This document shows positions 8,905 through 17,554 of a DNA stretch of 64,000 nucleotides, in pieces. Under the pieces are notes generated by a model. That model searched no databases and was not told where the DNA came from. It saw only the letters and a list, made by a program, of their open reading frames with translations. The number at the start of each line of letters is the position of its first letter. Position 1 is the first letter of the stretch. The DNA is from Biformimicrobium ophioploci (lineage in GTDB: Bacteria; Pseudomonadota; Gammaproteobacteria; Pseudomonadales; Cellvibrionaceae): positions 186,001-250,000 of the forward strand of contig NZ_BSYJ01000006.1 of NCBI RefSeq assembly GCF_030270605.1, read 5' to 3'. Made by a program: the position numbers and the translations under genes.

Positions 8905-9265
8905 AACATCCAACCAACCGCCCGGGGCGATTTGCAAATCCGTATAACTGCTATAACCCGCTCGCCAAAATCCGGTGCAAAAGCCAAGCCAAGAATTTTT
9001 CCGTGGGGATTCAGCAAAATATCAAGCAGTTAGCAGCCAAACCTCAGGACTGGTCTGTGCTCAGCAAGAGAATTCCCCAATTCGAATCCCCAACTGCATT
9101 GCATAACGCAAAAAGCGGCTCCCCAGCACCTATCACCCATCACCCAGCACCCATCACGAAAGCGAAAAAACCATTGCGCTTGTTTCGCACAAATGAGTTC
9201 TGCAAAGCCCTACTCGCGCCGTACTGTTTTTTGTAAACTTCGGCGATATCTTCAAGGAGCCCAAC
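8905..9265. other. Intergenic region with heptamer repeats
   Basis: This 361-bp stretch has no convincing gene; a 77-codon rightward ORF at 9003-9236 lacks a ribosome site and resembles nothing I know. It includes the leader of the M14 gene, with AAGGAG just before its ATG, and five heptamers at 9124-9158. Confidence 0.6.
9124..9158. repeat. Five degenerate tandem heptamers
   Basis: The units CAGCACC, TATCACC, CATCACC, CAGCACC and CATCACG run head to tail. This is a short simple-sequence tract in a noncoding gap, perhaps slippage-prone. Confidence 0.8.
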
Positions 9266-10402
9266 ATGTATATTTCCAGTGCTTTTGACAGCGGAAACAT
9301 CGAAGTCGTTAACGCGGATGCCAACCCGATCGAACTGGCCATCCGCAAGGACAACAACTCCGACTTTTACCAGTGGTTCCACTTCCGCCTGGAAGGAGAA
9401 ACCGGCCAGACTTACGCCCTGCGCATTGTGAATGCTGCCAAGGCCGCTTTTCCCGAAGGCTGGGACAATTACAGCGTTTGCGCATCCTACGACCGCAACC
9501 ACTGGTTCCGCATTCCCGCCAGTTATGACAATGCGCATTTGGACTTCGAAGTAGAGCTGGACCAGCCAAGTATCTACCTCGCTTATTTCGTACCCTACTC
9601 CTGGGAGCGCCACCTCGACCTGCTCGCCTGGACGCAACAGCACGAGCAGGTGAACAGCGAAACTCTTGGTCTGACCCTCGACGGCCGCGAAATGACACTC
9701 CTCACCATTGGCGACCCAGAGACCGCAAAGCACCGCATCTGGATCACAGCGCGCCAGCACCCGGGTGAATCCATGGCGGAATGGTTTATCGAGGGCATGC
9801 TGGAAGTACTGCTGGACGAAGCAAACCCCACAGCCACCCGGCTGCTTCGGGATTGTGTTTTCTACGTGGTGCCCAATATGAACCCGGACGGCTCTGTACG
9901 CGGGCACCTGCGCACCAATGCCTGTGGCGCCAACCTCAACCGGGAGTGGGAATCGCCCAGCATGGAGCGCAGCCCCGAGGTTTACCTGGTGCGCGAGCGT
10001 ATGCTTGAAGCGGGTGGCGACTTGTTCCTCGATATTCATGGCGACGAGGCCCTGCCCTACAACTTTGTCGCAGGTTGTGAGGGTATCCCGGGCTTTGACC
10101 AGCGCCACCAGCAACTGCAGGACACCTTCAAGGCGGCATTTGTGGCGGCCAGCCCGGACTTCCAGACCGAATATGGCTACCCGCTCGACCAGCCCGGCGA
10201 GGCCAACCTCACCATCGCCGCCAACTGGCTCGGGCAGCAGTTCCGCACCCTGTCCTTTACCATCGAAATGCCGTTCAAGGACAACGCCGACCTGCCAGAC
10301 CCGGTGGAGGGCTGGTCGCCCGCCCGCAGCCGCCAGCTCGGCATGGATGTGCTCAATCCGATCCGCGCAACCCTGCCGCTGCTGGGACAGGGAGCCAAAT
10401 AA
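9266..10402 (+). CDS. M14-family cytosolic carboxypeptidase-like metallopeptidase
   Basis: A 378-residue protein with no signal peptide. An N-terminal beta-rich domain (about 1-120) with YQWFHFRLEG is typical of the CCP/AGBL branch of M14. The zinc site is His165 and Glu168 (RQHPGESM) plus His258 (DIHGDE). NMNPDG at 205-210 and LNREW at 224-228 are substrate-binding landmarks, and Glu334 in FTIEMPFK is the catalytic acid. CCPs remove acidic residues from tubulin tails in eukaryotes; the bacterial substrate is unknown. It has an ideal AAGGAG ribosome site and is followed by an exported M28 peptidase. Confidence 0.92.
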   Translation: MYISSAFDSGNIEVVNADANPIELAIRKDNNSDFYQWFHFRLEGETGQTYALRIVNAAKAAFPEGWDNYSVCASYDRNHWFRIPASYDNAHLDFEVELDQPSIYLAYFVPYSWERHLDLLAWTQQHEQVNSETLGLTLDGREMTLLTIGDPETAKHRIWITARQHPGESMAEWFIEGMLEVLLDEANPTATRLLRDCVFYVVPNMNPDGSVRGHLRTNACGANLNREWESPSMERSPEVYLVRERMLEAGGDLFLDIHGDEALPYNFVAGCEGIPGFDQRHQQLQDTFKAAFVAASPDFQTEYGYPLDQPGEANLTIAANWLGQQFRTLSFTIEMPFKDNADLPDPVEGWSPARSRQLGMDVLNPIRATLPLLGQGAK

Positions 10403-10512
10403 GCGGAAATTTGTTAACTTAGGCGTCAGCCGGAGCTGGCGCCTATCCCCACCCGCGCCCTTGAGTGCGCAGCGCACAGCTCCAGAACACTACAAAAACA
10501 ACGGAGCAGCAT

Positions 10513-12165
10513 ATGTTCAGATCCCTGCCATGGCTGGCCGCGGCAGTTATTGCCGGTGGCGCATTGTCCGGATGCGGCGAGCCCCAGTCCGCACAAGACC
10601 CGATCACCCAGATCAGTGCCGACCTGCACACCCACATCGCAAAACTCGCCTCTGACGACTTCGAGGGCCGCGCACCGGCGACCCGTGGCGAAGAGCTGAC
10701 CATTGGCTACCTTGCCGAGCAGTTCAGCAAGCTCGGCCTGAAGCCGGGTAACGGCACCAGCTGGTTCCAGAAGGTACCGGTTGTTGAAATGGTGCACGAA
10801 CCCACGCCGATGCAGATCAGCGGTGAGGGTTTCAGCCAGACGCTCCAGTACGGCGAAGACATGATGACCTTCACCCAGCGCCAGAGCGACACGGCTGCGC
10901 TGGAAGAAAGCGAACTGGTATTTGTCGGTTACGGTGTGGTAGCGCCGGAATATGACTGGAACGATTACGCTGGTATCGATATGGCCGGCAAGACCGCAGT
11001 GATCCTGGTCAACGACCCGGGCTACGCCACCCAGGACGCGGAGCTGTTCAACGGTAACGCCATGACCTACTACGGTCGCTGGACCTACAAGTTCGAAGAG
11101 GCCGCCCGTCAGGGCGCAGCCGGCGCCATCCTGATTCATGAAGACGCGGCAGCCGGTTACCCCTGGGCCGTGGTCAGCGGATCCTGGTCGGGCGCCCAGA
11201 TCAGCCTCAAGTCCGAGGACGGCAACCCGGACCGCGCCGCAGTCGAATCCTGGATTACCCAGGACGCGGCAAAAGCCCTGTTTGCCGGCGCAGGCCTCGA
11301 CTACGCCGCGCTGCTGGAATCCGCCAAGAGCAACAGCTTTGAGCCCCAGCCGATGGGCCTCAAGGCATCCGTCAGCCTGAAGAACACCCTCCGCACGTCC
11401 GAGTCCAATAATGTCATCGCCAAAATCGAAGGCAGCGAGCGGCCGGAAGAAGCCGTGATCTTCACCGCGCACTGGGACCACATCGGTATCAAGCCCGGCG
11501 CCGAGGGTGAAGACCATATCTTCAACGGTGCCGTCGACAACGCCACCGGCACTGCAGGCCTGCTGGCAATCGCACGCCAACTGAAAGAAGCCGAGCCCGC
11601 ACGCAGCATCCTGTTTGTAGCGGTAACTGCGGAAGAGTCCGGCCTGCTGGGCTCCAAGTACTACGCGGAGAACCCGGTTATTCCGCTGGAAACCACCGTC
11701 GGCGGGGTAAACTTCGATGCCATGAGTACCTACGGCAAGACCCGTGACATCATGGTTGTGGGGCACGGCAACAGCGAGCTGGAAAAGCTGCTGGACGCAC
11801 AGGCACAGAAGTACAACCGCTATACCAAACCGGCAGCCGGTGCGGAGAAAGGTTACTTCTACCGCTCTGACCATTTCAGCCTGGCCAAGAAAGGCGTACC
11901 GATGCTGTACTTCAAGTCCGGTACTGAAACCACAGAGCACGACCACGAGTGGGCCGAGGCCCAGGCCGCTGACTACGGCAGCCGCCGCTATCACAAGCCC
12001 GCCGATGAATACGATCCGAACTGGGACCTGAGCGGTGCCGCCAGTGACCTGTTCATCGGTGCGCAGATAGCGCTCGAGCTGGCCAACAACGATGCCTGGC
12101 CAAACTGGTACCCGGGCAACGAGTTCCGCGCGATCCGCGACGCCAGCGAAGACGCTCGGAAATAA
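10513..12165 (+). CDS. M28-family aminopeptidase lipoprotein with PA domain
   Basis: From ATG 10513 the product is 550 residues with signal peptide and lipobox LSGC (Cys21). Zinc ligands are His320 (AHWDHIG), Asp342 (VDNATGT), Glu374/375 (AEESGLLG), Asp402 (NFDAMS) and a late His in YRSDHFS. An inserted protease-associated domain lies between about 130 and 260 (DYAGIDMAGKTAVILVNDPG, GAAGAILIHE). Such enzymes trim N-terminal residues from peptides in the periplasm or at the cell surface. The upstream in-frame start at 10465 would disrupt the signal peptide. Confidence 0.93.
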   Translation: MFRSLPWLAAAVIAGGALSGCGEPQSAQDPITQISADLHTHIAKLASDDFEGRAPATRGEELTIGYLAEQFSKLGLKPGNGTSWFQKVPVVEMVHEPTPMQISGEGFSQTLQYGEDMMTFTQRQSDTAALEESELVFVGYGVVAPEYDWNDYAGIDMAGKTAVILVNDPGYATQDAELFNGNAMTYYGRWTYKFEEAARQGAAGAILIHEDAAAGYPWAVVSGSWSGAQISLKSEDGNPDRAAVESWITQDAAKALFAGAGLDYAALLESAKSNSFEPQPMGLKASVSLKNTLRTSESNNVIAKIEGSERPEEAVIFTAHWDHIGIKPGAEGEDHIFNGAVDNATGTAGLLAIARQLKEAEPARSILFVAVTAEESGLLGSKYYAENPVIPLETTVGGVNFDAMSTYGKTRDIMVVGHGNSELEKLLDAQAQKYNRYTKPAAGAEKGYFYRSDHFSLAKKGVPMLYFKSGTETTEHDHEWAEAQAADYGSRRYHKPADEYDPNWDLSGAASDLFIGAQIALELANNDAWPNWYPGNEFRAIRDASEDARK

Positions 12166-12467
12166 TCCCGCACAACAAAACCCTGTCCGGATAAGGCGGC
12201 GACCGCACCCGGCCCGCCAGCCTTCCGGTTCCCTGGCAGGAGGCCCCGCCTCCTGACCAGAATGACCGCTTCAGTCAGCTAATGTCCCTTGCTGGCGCCC
12301 GACTCATCTATAGTTTCCATAGGATTTTGAAATAGACGCCACCGGCCCCCGGATATCGGTGCCGGAATATTTTCCTGTTTCAAACAATTCATACCAGACC
12401 GGAGACCAGCACGATCCCGCAACTAGCCAAAAAACCTTTCATTCCCAACAACTGAGGGAAAACAACA
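12166..12467. other. Intergenic region upstream of the sigma factor gene
   Basis: This 302-bp gap has no gene. It holds the 12237-12255 hairpin after the M28 gene and presumably the sigma-gene promoter. I cannot pick convincing -35/-10 boxes. Confidence 0.5.
12237..12255. terminator. GC-rich hairpin after the M28 peptidase gene
   Basis: CAGGAGGC (12237-12244) pairs perfectly with GCCTCCTG (12248-12255) around three C residues. It lacks a T-tail, so it may stop or stabilise the transcript rather than act as a classical terminator. Confidence 0.45.
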
Positions 12468-13562
12468 TTGTCTGAAAATTCGCGGTATTCAGAGGATGAA
12501 CAATGGCTGAAGGACAACGGCTCCCAGTTTTTTGCCAGCGACGACAACACGCCGTCGCAGAGCGAGGGCGGCAGCTCATCCATGCAGAGCTATCTGAAGG
12601 CACTCTATCGCCTCAACCTGCTCTCTCCGGAGGATGAGCATGCCACCACCAGTCTCCTGCGGGAGCTGGAAGACCGGCTCACGGAGTTCCTGCACGATCA
12701 CGGCGTACCCTACGTGGCGCTGCGCAGTGAGGGTGTGGAACAGCGTGGCAGTACCGGCGCCTATGACCACGGTCTGATCCTGGCAAAAGCTGAAGAAATG
12801 CTGGCCGAAGGCAAACTCAACAAGCGTGACACCAGCAAACTGACAACCAACCTGAGGAAGTTCAGGCAGCAAAGGCGCAAGCTGGTGCAGTGTAACCTGC
12901 GCCTTGTAATCGCCATCGCCAAGCGCTTCCGCAATCCATCGGTGCCATTTATCGACCTGATCCAGGAAGGTAACGTGGGCCTGCTGAAAGCCATCGAGCG
13001 CTTCAAGCCCAAACTCGGCTACAGGTTTTCCACCTACGCCTACTGGTGGATCCAGCAGGAAATCCAGCTGGCCATCCGACGCAACGACGACCTGGTAAGG
13101 CAGCCGGCCAATGTGCAGGATGACCTGCGCAGTATCTACCGGGCAATCGGCAAGATTCGCGCCAGTGGCCAGCCGTCGTCGGATGAGAGCCTGTCGCAGG
13201 AAACGGGCCTGGACCTGGAACGAATCCAGAACCTGCTGAAACTGCCCGGCCCCACCAGTTCCCTGGATGAGCCGCTTTCAGACGAGCAGACCAGCACGCG
13301 CCTCGATTACGCGCCGGCCGATGAGGCTTACAACACGGACGAGGAAGTTTCACGGCGCGAAATCAAGGAGAAGCTGCGGGAGGCCGTGGCCAAACTGCCG
13401 GCGCGCCAGCGCACGGTACTCAACCTGCGCTACGGGCTGGAATCTGATCGGGATTGCTCTTTCCGTGTCATCGGCGAGCAACTGGGTCTCAGCCAGGAGC
13501 GCGCACGCCAGCTTCATACCGACGCACTGCGGCAACTGCGCCGACAATGGCGGCAGCCGTAA
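12468..13562 (+). CDS. Sigma-70 family factor, atypical group 2 (RpoS-like architecture)
   Basis: A 364-residue sigma factor starting at TTG 12468 behind GAGGGA. Region 1.2 (MQSYLKALYRLNLLSPEDE, from residue 39) is separated by an extra helical stretch of about 50 residues from region 2.1 (LVQCNLRLVIAIAKRF). Regions 2.2-2.4 (FIDLIQEGNVGLLKAIERF, YRFSTYAYWWIQQEI), 3 and 4 (LPARQRTVLNLRYGL, IGEQLGLSQERARQ) follow. It has no long region 1.1. In the -10 reading helix WWIQQEIQ, the Gln equivalent to RpoD Q437 is kept but T440 is Gln, suggesting altered promoter choice (inference). It is not flanked by nlpD/pcm, so it is probably not the canonical rpoS. Confidence 0.88.
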   Translation: MSENSRYSEDEQWLKDNGSQFFASDDNTPSQSEGGSSSMQSYLKALYRLNLLSPEDEHATTSLLRELEDRLTEFLHDHGVPYVALRSEGVEQRGSTGAYDHGLILAKAEEMLAEGKLNKRDTSKLTTNLRKFRQQRRKLVQCNLRLVIAIAKRFRNPSVPFIDLIQEGNVGLLKAIERFKPKLGYRFSTYAYWWIQQEIQLAIRRNDDLVRQPANVQDDLRSIYRAIGKIRASGQPSSDESLSQETGLDLERIQNLLKLPGPTSSLDEPLSDEQTSTRLDYAPADEAYNTDEEVSRREIKEKLREAVAKLPARQRTVLNLRYGLESDRDCSFRVIGEQLGLSQERARQLHTDALRQLRRQWRQP

Positions 13563-13582
13563 CGCCGTCAAACCGTTGAAAA

Positions 13583-13611
13583 AGCGCCGGCGGTTTCACA
13601 CCGCTGGCGCT
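13583..13611 (+). terminator. Hairpin after sigma factor gene
   Basis: AGCGCCGGCGG (13583-13593) pairs with CCGCTGGCGCT (13601-13611) as an 11-bp stem with one G-U pair and a seven-base loop, 21 bases after the stop. No T-run follows, so termination efficiency is uncertain. Confidence 0.55.
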
Positions 13612-13692
13612 CTGATGCTCGCCTGTTCAGACCTCCGTACCGCAATACAGCTAGAATAGTGAAACCCCAGCTTCCAACCCCGCGGAGTCACT

Positions 13693-14250
13693 GTGTCACG
13701 GAGCCTGCCTCTTGCGTTATTGATCATGCTCACAGCCGGTCACGCATTTGCGGACTCCGGCGGCCGCTTTGAGGTCAGCACGGCCGGATTGAAGGGGCTG
13801 GGCCAGACCGCGATCCAGTCGAAATCCATCGCGGACTCGAGCGGCTGGGGGGCCTCCCTCGCCTATCACATCAAGGACGTAAACCTGCGCAACTGCTGGT
13901 GGCAACTGTGGACCCAGGTGAGTTACAGCGAATTGCGGGGGGAACACCACGACGGGACAGAGGCGCAGGACATCGCCGAAATCAAGGCAGTGATGCGCTG
14001 GTACCCCGACAACAGCTTTAATGGCTACTTCGCAGAATTCGGCCTCGGCGGAGCCCACCTCAGCAATACCGAATACAACGGCATCCCGCTGGATACCAAC
14101 CTGAATTTCGCGGTTCAGTTCTCCGGGGGCTATCGCTGGGGTAACGGCCTGATGTTTTCGCTGCGATACAGTCATTTTTCCAACGCCTTCACCAACGAGC
14201 CCAACCCGGGCCTGGATTTTGCGGGAGCAAACCTGCATTTCAGCTTTTAG
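13693..14250 (+). CDS. pagL: PagL-like acyloxyacyl hydrolase (lipid A 3-O-deacylase)
   Basis: A 185-residue outer-membrane beta-barrel candidate. The signal peptide is cleaved after AFA (residue 20), amphipathic strands alternate, and the C-terminus ends in Phe (HFSF). The PagL signature RYSHFSNAF is at 158-166, giving His161 and Ser163 as catalytic residues; Asp175 in NPGLDF sits where PagL has its acidic third residue. PagL removes the 3-O acyl chain from lipid A, altering surface charge and immune recognition. Start GTG 13693 follows GGAG. Monocistronic. Confidence 0.82.
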   Translation: MSRSLPLALLIMLTAGHAFADSGGRFEVSTAGLKGLGQTAIQSKSIADSSGWGASLAYHIKDVNLRNCWWQLWTQVSYSELRGEHHDGTEAQDIAEIKAVMRWYPDNSFNGYFAEFGLGGAHLSNTEYNGIPLDTNLNFAVQFSGGYRWGNGLMFSLRYSHFSNAFTNEPNPGLDFAGANLHFSF

Positions 14251-14337
14251 GGATTTGGCGGTACCGGGCGATACCGCACAGGTTGGCATGCTCCGCCCCG
14301 CAAGTTCGGGCCGAAGCAAGCCTGGCTAAAGTCTTAC

Positions 14338-15627
14338 TCAGAACTTGTAGCCGAACTCGTGGCCCTGCTTGGGCTTGAGGAAACGATCGCGCAGGCGCGT
14401 CGAGCGGTTCACCAGCGACTGCTGTTTGCCATCGATCAGTACGGTCTCCGCAAACACCGTCAGCTCCAGCGGGTCTCCACTCCAGATCACCAGGTCTGCA
14501 GATTTGCCCGGGGCAACGGTGCCGCCATCAATCCCGAACACATCCGCGACATTCGTCGACAGGCTGCGCAGTGCCTCTACGTGTGGGAGGCCATGTGCCA
14601 CTGCGATACCGGCGGACTGGCGCGCAAGATAGGCGTTGTGGGTAGCGAGGAAACCAGGCCCCGCGATGACCACCTTCACACCGGCCTTGTGCAGCAAGGC
14701 TGCATTATCGGAGCGCGCACCCAGCTGCGAGAAGGATTCCGGGGTATTGTCTATGGCATCAATGATAACCGGCACACCAGCCGCCGCGATTTGTGGCGCG
14801 ACCATCCATGCCTCGGCACCACCGGAAATCACCAGGCGCAGGTTGAGCTCCCGCGCCAGCTGCATGACGGCCAGGATATCACTCGCACGATGCACCTCTG
14901 CGATGATTGGCACTTCCCCGCGAGCAACCGGCTGCAGTGCCTCCAGGTCATTGATACTGAATGCCATATCGCGCCATTCACCACGACGGATGGCGGCGCG
15001 ATTGGCAGCATACTCACGTGCCTCGCTGATCGCATCACGCACCTTGGCCAGGGTCTGCGCGCGGCTGCCACCGGCAACCGCAGAGCCGCGCTCACCGAAA
15101 TAGACCAGCTGCGCGACATTGCGGCTTTCGACGCTGTCGAAGCTGCCGGTCAGGTTCACAACAAAGCTCTTGCCGGTAAAGATCTTGTCACTGCTGCCCG
15201 GCGTAACCAGTGCAGTAGTCACGCCACCGGCACGGTTGAAGGGAATCAGGGTGGATTTGGGGTTGAAGGCTGCAACCGGATCAAAGGACGGCCCTACGGT
15301 GATATCCGCCACGGCTGCGTCGTTGGTGCCGGAGGCCGCGCCGATCTCCACCAGTCCCAGCGAAGTGAGCGGCGCAATGATGCCCGGCGTGACCACCTTG
15401 CCCTTGGCTTCGATGGTCCAGTCGGCGCTCGCATTACCGAGGTCCTGCGCAACGCGCGCGATCTTGCCATCCTCGACCAGGATATCCAGGCGCTGTGCCT
15501 TGTCCTGCCCGGGTGACAGCGTGTGCACCATGGCGCCCTTGATCAGCATGGTTTCCGCATGCACCAGGGCCAGCAGAGCAATGGCACTGGCCAGCAGGAT
15601 TGAAGTGATTCTGTTCAGGGTTTTCAT
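14338..15627 (-). CDS. Exported amidohydrolase-like protein lacking metal ligands
   Basis: A 429-residue protein with a signal peptide ending near LVHA. It has amidohydrolase edge motifs: VEDGKIARVAQDL near 50-62, GKVVTPG near 75, and the C-terminal TVAPGKSADLVIWSGDPLE. However the strand-1 HxH is absent: TPGIIAPLTSLG stands where the partner has TPGVIDVHSHLG. The later His and Asp ligand positions also look replaced (VISGGAEAW, VIAGPGF). It probably does not hydrolyse like its neighbour and may be a structural or regulatory partner. It overlaps that gene by four bases. Confidence 0.87.
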   Translation of the reverse strand: MKTLNRITSILLASAIALLALVHAETMLIKGAMVHTLSPGQDKAQRLDILVEDGKIARVAQDLGNASADWTIEAKGKVVTPGIIAPLTSLGLVEIGAASGTNDAAVADITVGPSFDPVAAFNPKSTLIPFNRAGGVTTALVTPGSSDKIFTGKSFVVNLTGSFDSVESRNVAQLVYFGERGSAVAGGSRAQTLAKVRDAISEAREYAANRAAIRRGEWRDMAFSINDLEALQPVARGEVPIIAEVHRASDILAVMQLARELNLRLVISGGAEAWMVAPQIAAAGVPVIIDAIDNTPESFSQLGARSDNAALLHKAGVKVVIAGPGFLATHNAYLARQSAGIAVAHGLPHVEALRSLSTNVADVFGIDGGTVAPGKSADLVIWSGDPLELTVFAETVLIDGKQQSLVNRSTRLRDRFLKPKQGHEFGYKF

Positions 15628-17021
15628 ACTCGCTCTCCCTCCGCATCCAGGATGCCCAGATCAAAGTCGCTGTGCGGCTGGCGCTTTTCATCCTTGCGGT
15701 CATACATCAGTACACCATCGATAAATACCTGCTCTGCCAGTGTGTACACACTGAACGGGCTGCCCGACCAGATCACCACATCGGCCATCTTGCCCTCTTC
15801 GATACTGCCGGTCTTGTCCTCAATACCGAGGGATTTGGCCGCGTTCAGGGTGAACCACTTGACCGCTTCCCTGGGCGGGATATCAAAGCCGGCGCGTTGC
15901 CCGGCGAGCATCGCCTTGGCCACTTCCTGGTTCAGGTGCTGGATGCCGACAGAAGAATCCGAGTGGATCAGCGCACAGGCGCCGGCCTGATCGACAATTG
16001 CGATATTCGCTTCTGTCATGTCGAACGCTTCGTGCTTGAAGCCCCACCAGTCTGCCCACATCGCGGAACAAACCTGGTTTTCTGCCAGCAGGTCCGCAAC
16101 CTTGTAGGCCTCCACGGCATGGTGGAAAGTGGAAACCTTGAAATCGAATTCCTTGGCGACATCCATCATGATCGCCATTTCTTCGCCGCGATAGCAGTGG
16201 TTGTGCACCAGGATCTCACCCGCCAGCACACCCGCCAGGGTTTCCAGCTTGAGGTCACGATCCGGCTTGTCCGAAGATTCGCCCTTGTTATAAGCGTCCC
16301 ACTTTTTCTTGTAGGCCTCTGCCTGGATCCACGCCTGGCGATAGCCGGCGACGTTACCCATACGGGTACCCGGCGCAGTGCCCTTGCTGCCGTAAACCCG
16401 CTTGGGGTTTTCACCACAGGCCATCTTCAGGCCGTAAGGCGCATCGGGGAATTTCATATCCTGTACGCGGCGACCCGGTACATTCTTGAGGGTGACACCG
16501 CGACCGCCAAACAGGTTGGCCGAGCCCGGCAGGATCTGCAGAGTGGTAACACCACCAGACAGGGCCAGTGCAAACTGTGGGTCCTGCGTCCACACGGAGT
16601 GCTCTGCCCACACCTGCCCGGTGTTGGGCGAAGTGATTTCATTACCGTCCTGGCTGGATTCAATGGAAGGCGCAGGGTAATTACCGAGGTGCGAGTGCAC
16701 ATCAATCACGCCGGGCGTGACCCACTTGCCCTGCGCATCAATCACAAGCGCTTTGTCTCCGGCCTTGAGGCCTTTACCGATTTTCGCGATCTTGCCGTCT
16801 TTCAACAGCAGGTCGGTTTCCTGCAATTGCTCACCAGTTGCCGTCAACACGGTTGCACTGCGGATCAGTACATCCTGTTCCTGTTGCAGGCTATAAGTGG
16901 ATGGGAAGGCATCAAAGCGGGAAAAGTCCTGCGGCTCATTGGTGGGTTTGTCCTCACCACCACAACCGGCAAGCCCCAGCGTCAGAGCCAGCGCGCCAGC
17001 GATTCTCGAAGGGCGAAACAT
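15624..17021 (-). CDS. Amidohydrolase-family lipoprotein
   Basis: A 465-residue enzyme with lipoprotein signal peptide MFRPSRIAGALALTLGLAGC, then the amidohydrolase fold. The HxH metal site is VIDVHSHLG, further His residues are in ILVHNHCYRGEE and STFHHAVEAYK, and the catalytic Asp is in ALIHSDSSVG. The C-terminal small domain is GSIEEGKMADVVIWSGSPF. It is similar in layout to imidazolonepropionase and cyclic dipeptide or urea-bond hydrolases; the substrate cannot be told. AGGAGG six bases before ATG is a strong ribosome site. It is first of a two-gene unit with the ligand-less paralogue. Confidence 0.9.
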   Translation of the reverse strand: MFRPSRIAGALALTLGLAGCGGEDKPTNEPQDFSRFDAFPSTYSLQQEQDVLIRSATVLTATGEQLQETDLLLKDGKIAKIGKGLKAGDKALVIDAQGKWVTPGVIDVHSHLGNYPAPSIESSQDGNEITSPNTGQVWAEHSVWTQDPQFALALSGGVTTLQILPGSANLFGGRGVTLKNVPGRRVQDMKFPDAPYGLKMACGENPKRVYGSKGTAPGTRMGNVAGYRQAWIQAEAYKKKWDAYNKGESSDKPDRDLKLETLAGVLAGEILVHNHCYRGEEMAIMMDVAKEFDFKVSTFHHAVEAYKVADLLAENQVCSAMWADWWGFKHEAFDMTEANIAIVDQAGACALIHSDSSVGIQHLNQEVAKAMLAGQRAGFDIPPREAVKWFTLNAAKSLGIEDKTGSIEEGKMADVVIWSGSPFSVYTLAEQVFIDGVLMYDRKDEKRQPHSDFDLGILDAEGERV

Positions 17022-17185
17022 TCAGATCCTCCTGTATTGCCTTGCGGCAACGGCTGCAGTCAGCAACCGGATTATTTTTATACAAATGGGCGACCCTCGC
17101 CCAAATCACAGGAGAGAATGAAAGAAATAGCGATTCAATTCAATGGGAAAAGCCGGACTGACGGCTTCAGGCGCATTTCAAACGC

Positions 17186-17479
17186 TCAGTAGTGAACAAT
17201 TTTCAGCACGCGCTCGCCGTCTGAACACTCACCGACATCCTCTGGCTCCCTCAAGAGCGATCCCTCTTCGATGGGAATTCGGTTGGGCCGTTTGATCTCG
17301 CAGGCAAAATCGAAGCTGCCGGCCCAGTTGCACTTCACCTGGCCCTCGTCATATTTGAAGTACTCGGCGCGGCAGAAATGCACATACGGACTCTGGTCAT
17401 AGACATGATCGGCACTGGGCTGATCAGGCAGGAACAGCAGAAGAAAGACGAAGGACAGAGGTGCAAGCCGGTACAACAT
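17186..17479 (-). CDS. Small exported protein, unknown
   Basis: A 97-residue protein beginning MLYRLAPLSFVFLLLFLPDQPSA, a signal peptide probably cleaved after PSA. The mature part has four cysteines spaced to allow two disulfides (near HFCRAEY, VKCNWAG, FACEIK and GECSDG) and is acidic. I recognise no family. It is flanked by the amidohydrolase pair and a DUF2721-like gene, without tight spacing to either, and may be monocistronic. Confidence 0.6.
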   Translation of the reverse strand: MLYRLAPLSFVFLLLFLPDQPSADHVYDQSPYVHFCRAEYFKYDEGQVKCNWAGSFDFACEIKRPNRIPIEEGSLLREPEDVGECSDGERVLKIVHY

Positions 17480-17554
17480 CGCGAGCCCCGATAACTACCT
17501 GTTTCACAGGACCCGAACAACAGGCCCTTGCTAAGCATAGCAGCTGCTGTCGCA

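Noticed and set aside
9003-9236. 77-codon plus-strand ORF upstream of the M14 gene
   Set aside because: No ribosome site, runs through the heptamer repeat, and has no recognisable similarity.
9140-10477. 445-codon open frame on the minus strand over the M14 gene
   Set aside because: It mirrors the M14 reading frame, has no recognisable domain or ribosome site, and the plus-strand product has a complete catalytic site. It is a GC-rich codon shadow.
10426-11994. 522-codon minus-strand frame over the M28 gene
   Set aside because: No family resemblance; the plus strand encodes a lipoprotein peptidase with all zinc ligands.
15627-17021. Frameshifted single large amidohydrolase
   Set aside because: Both genes have their own export signal and complete end motifs, and the four-base overlap is a normal coupling, so they are two genes.
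15672-17192. 506-codon plus-strand frame opposite the amidohydrolase
   Set aside because: Shadow frame with His/Arg-rich low-quality protein; the minus strand has signal peptide, AGGAGG and a full active site.
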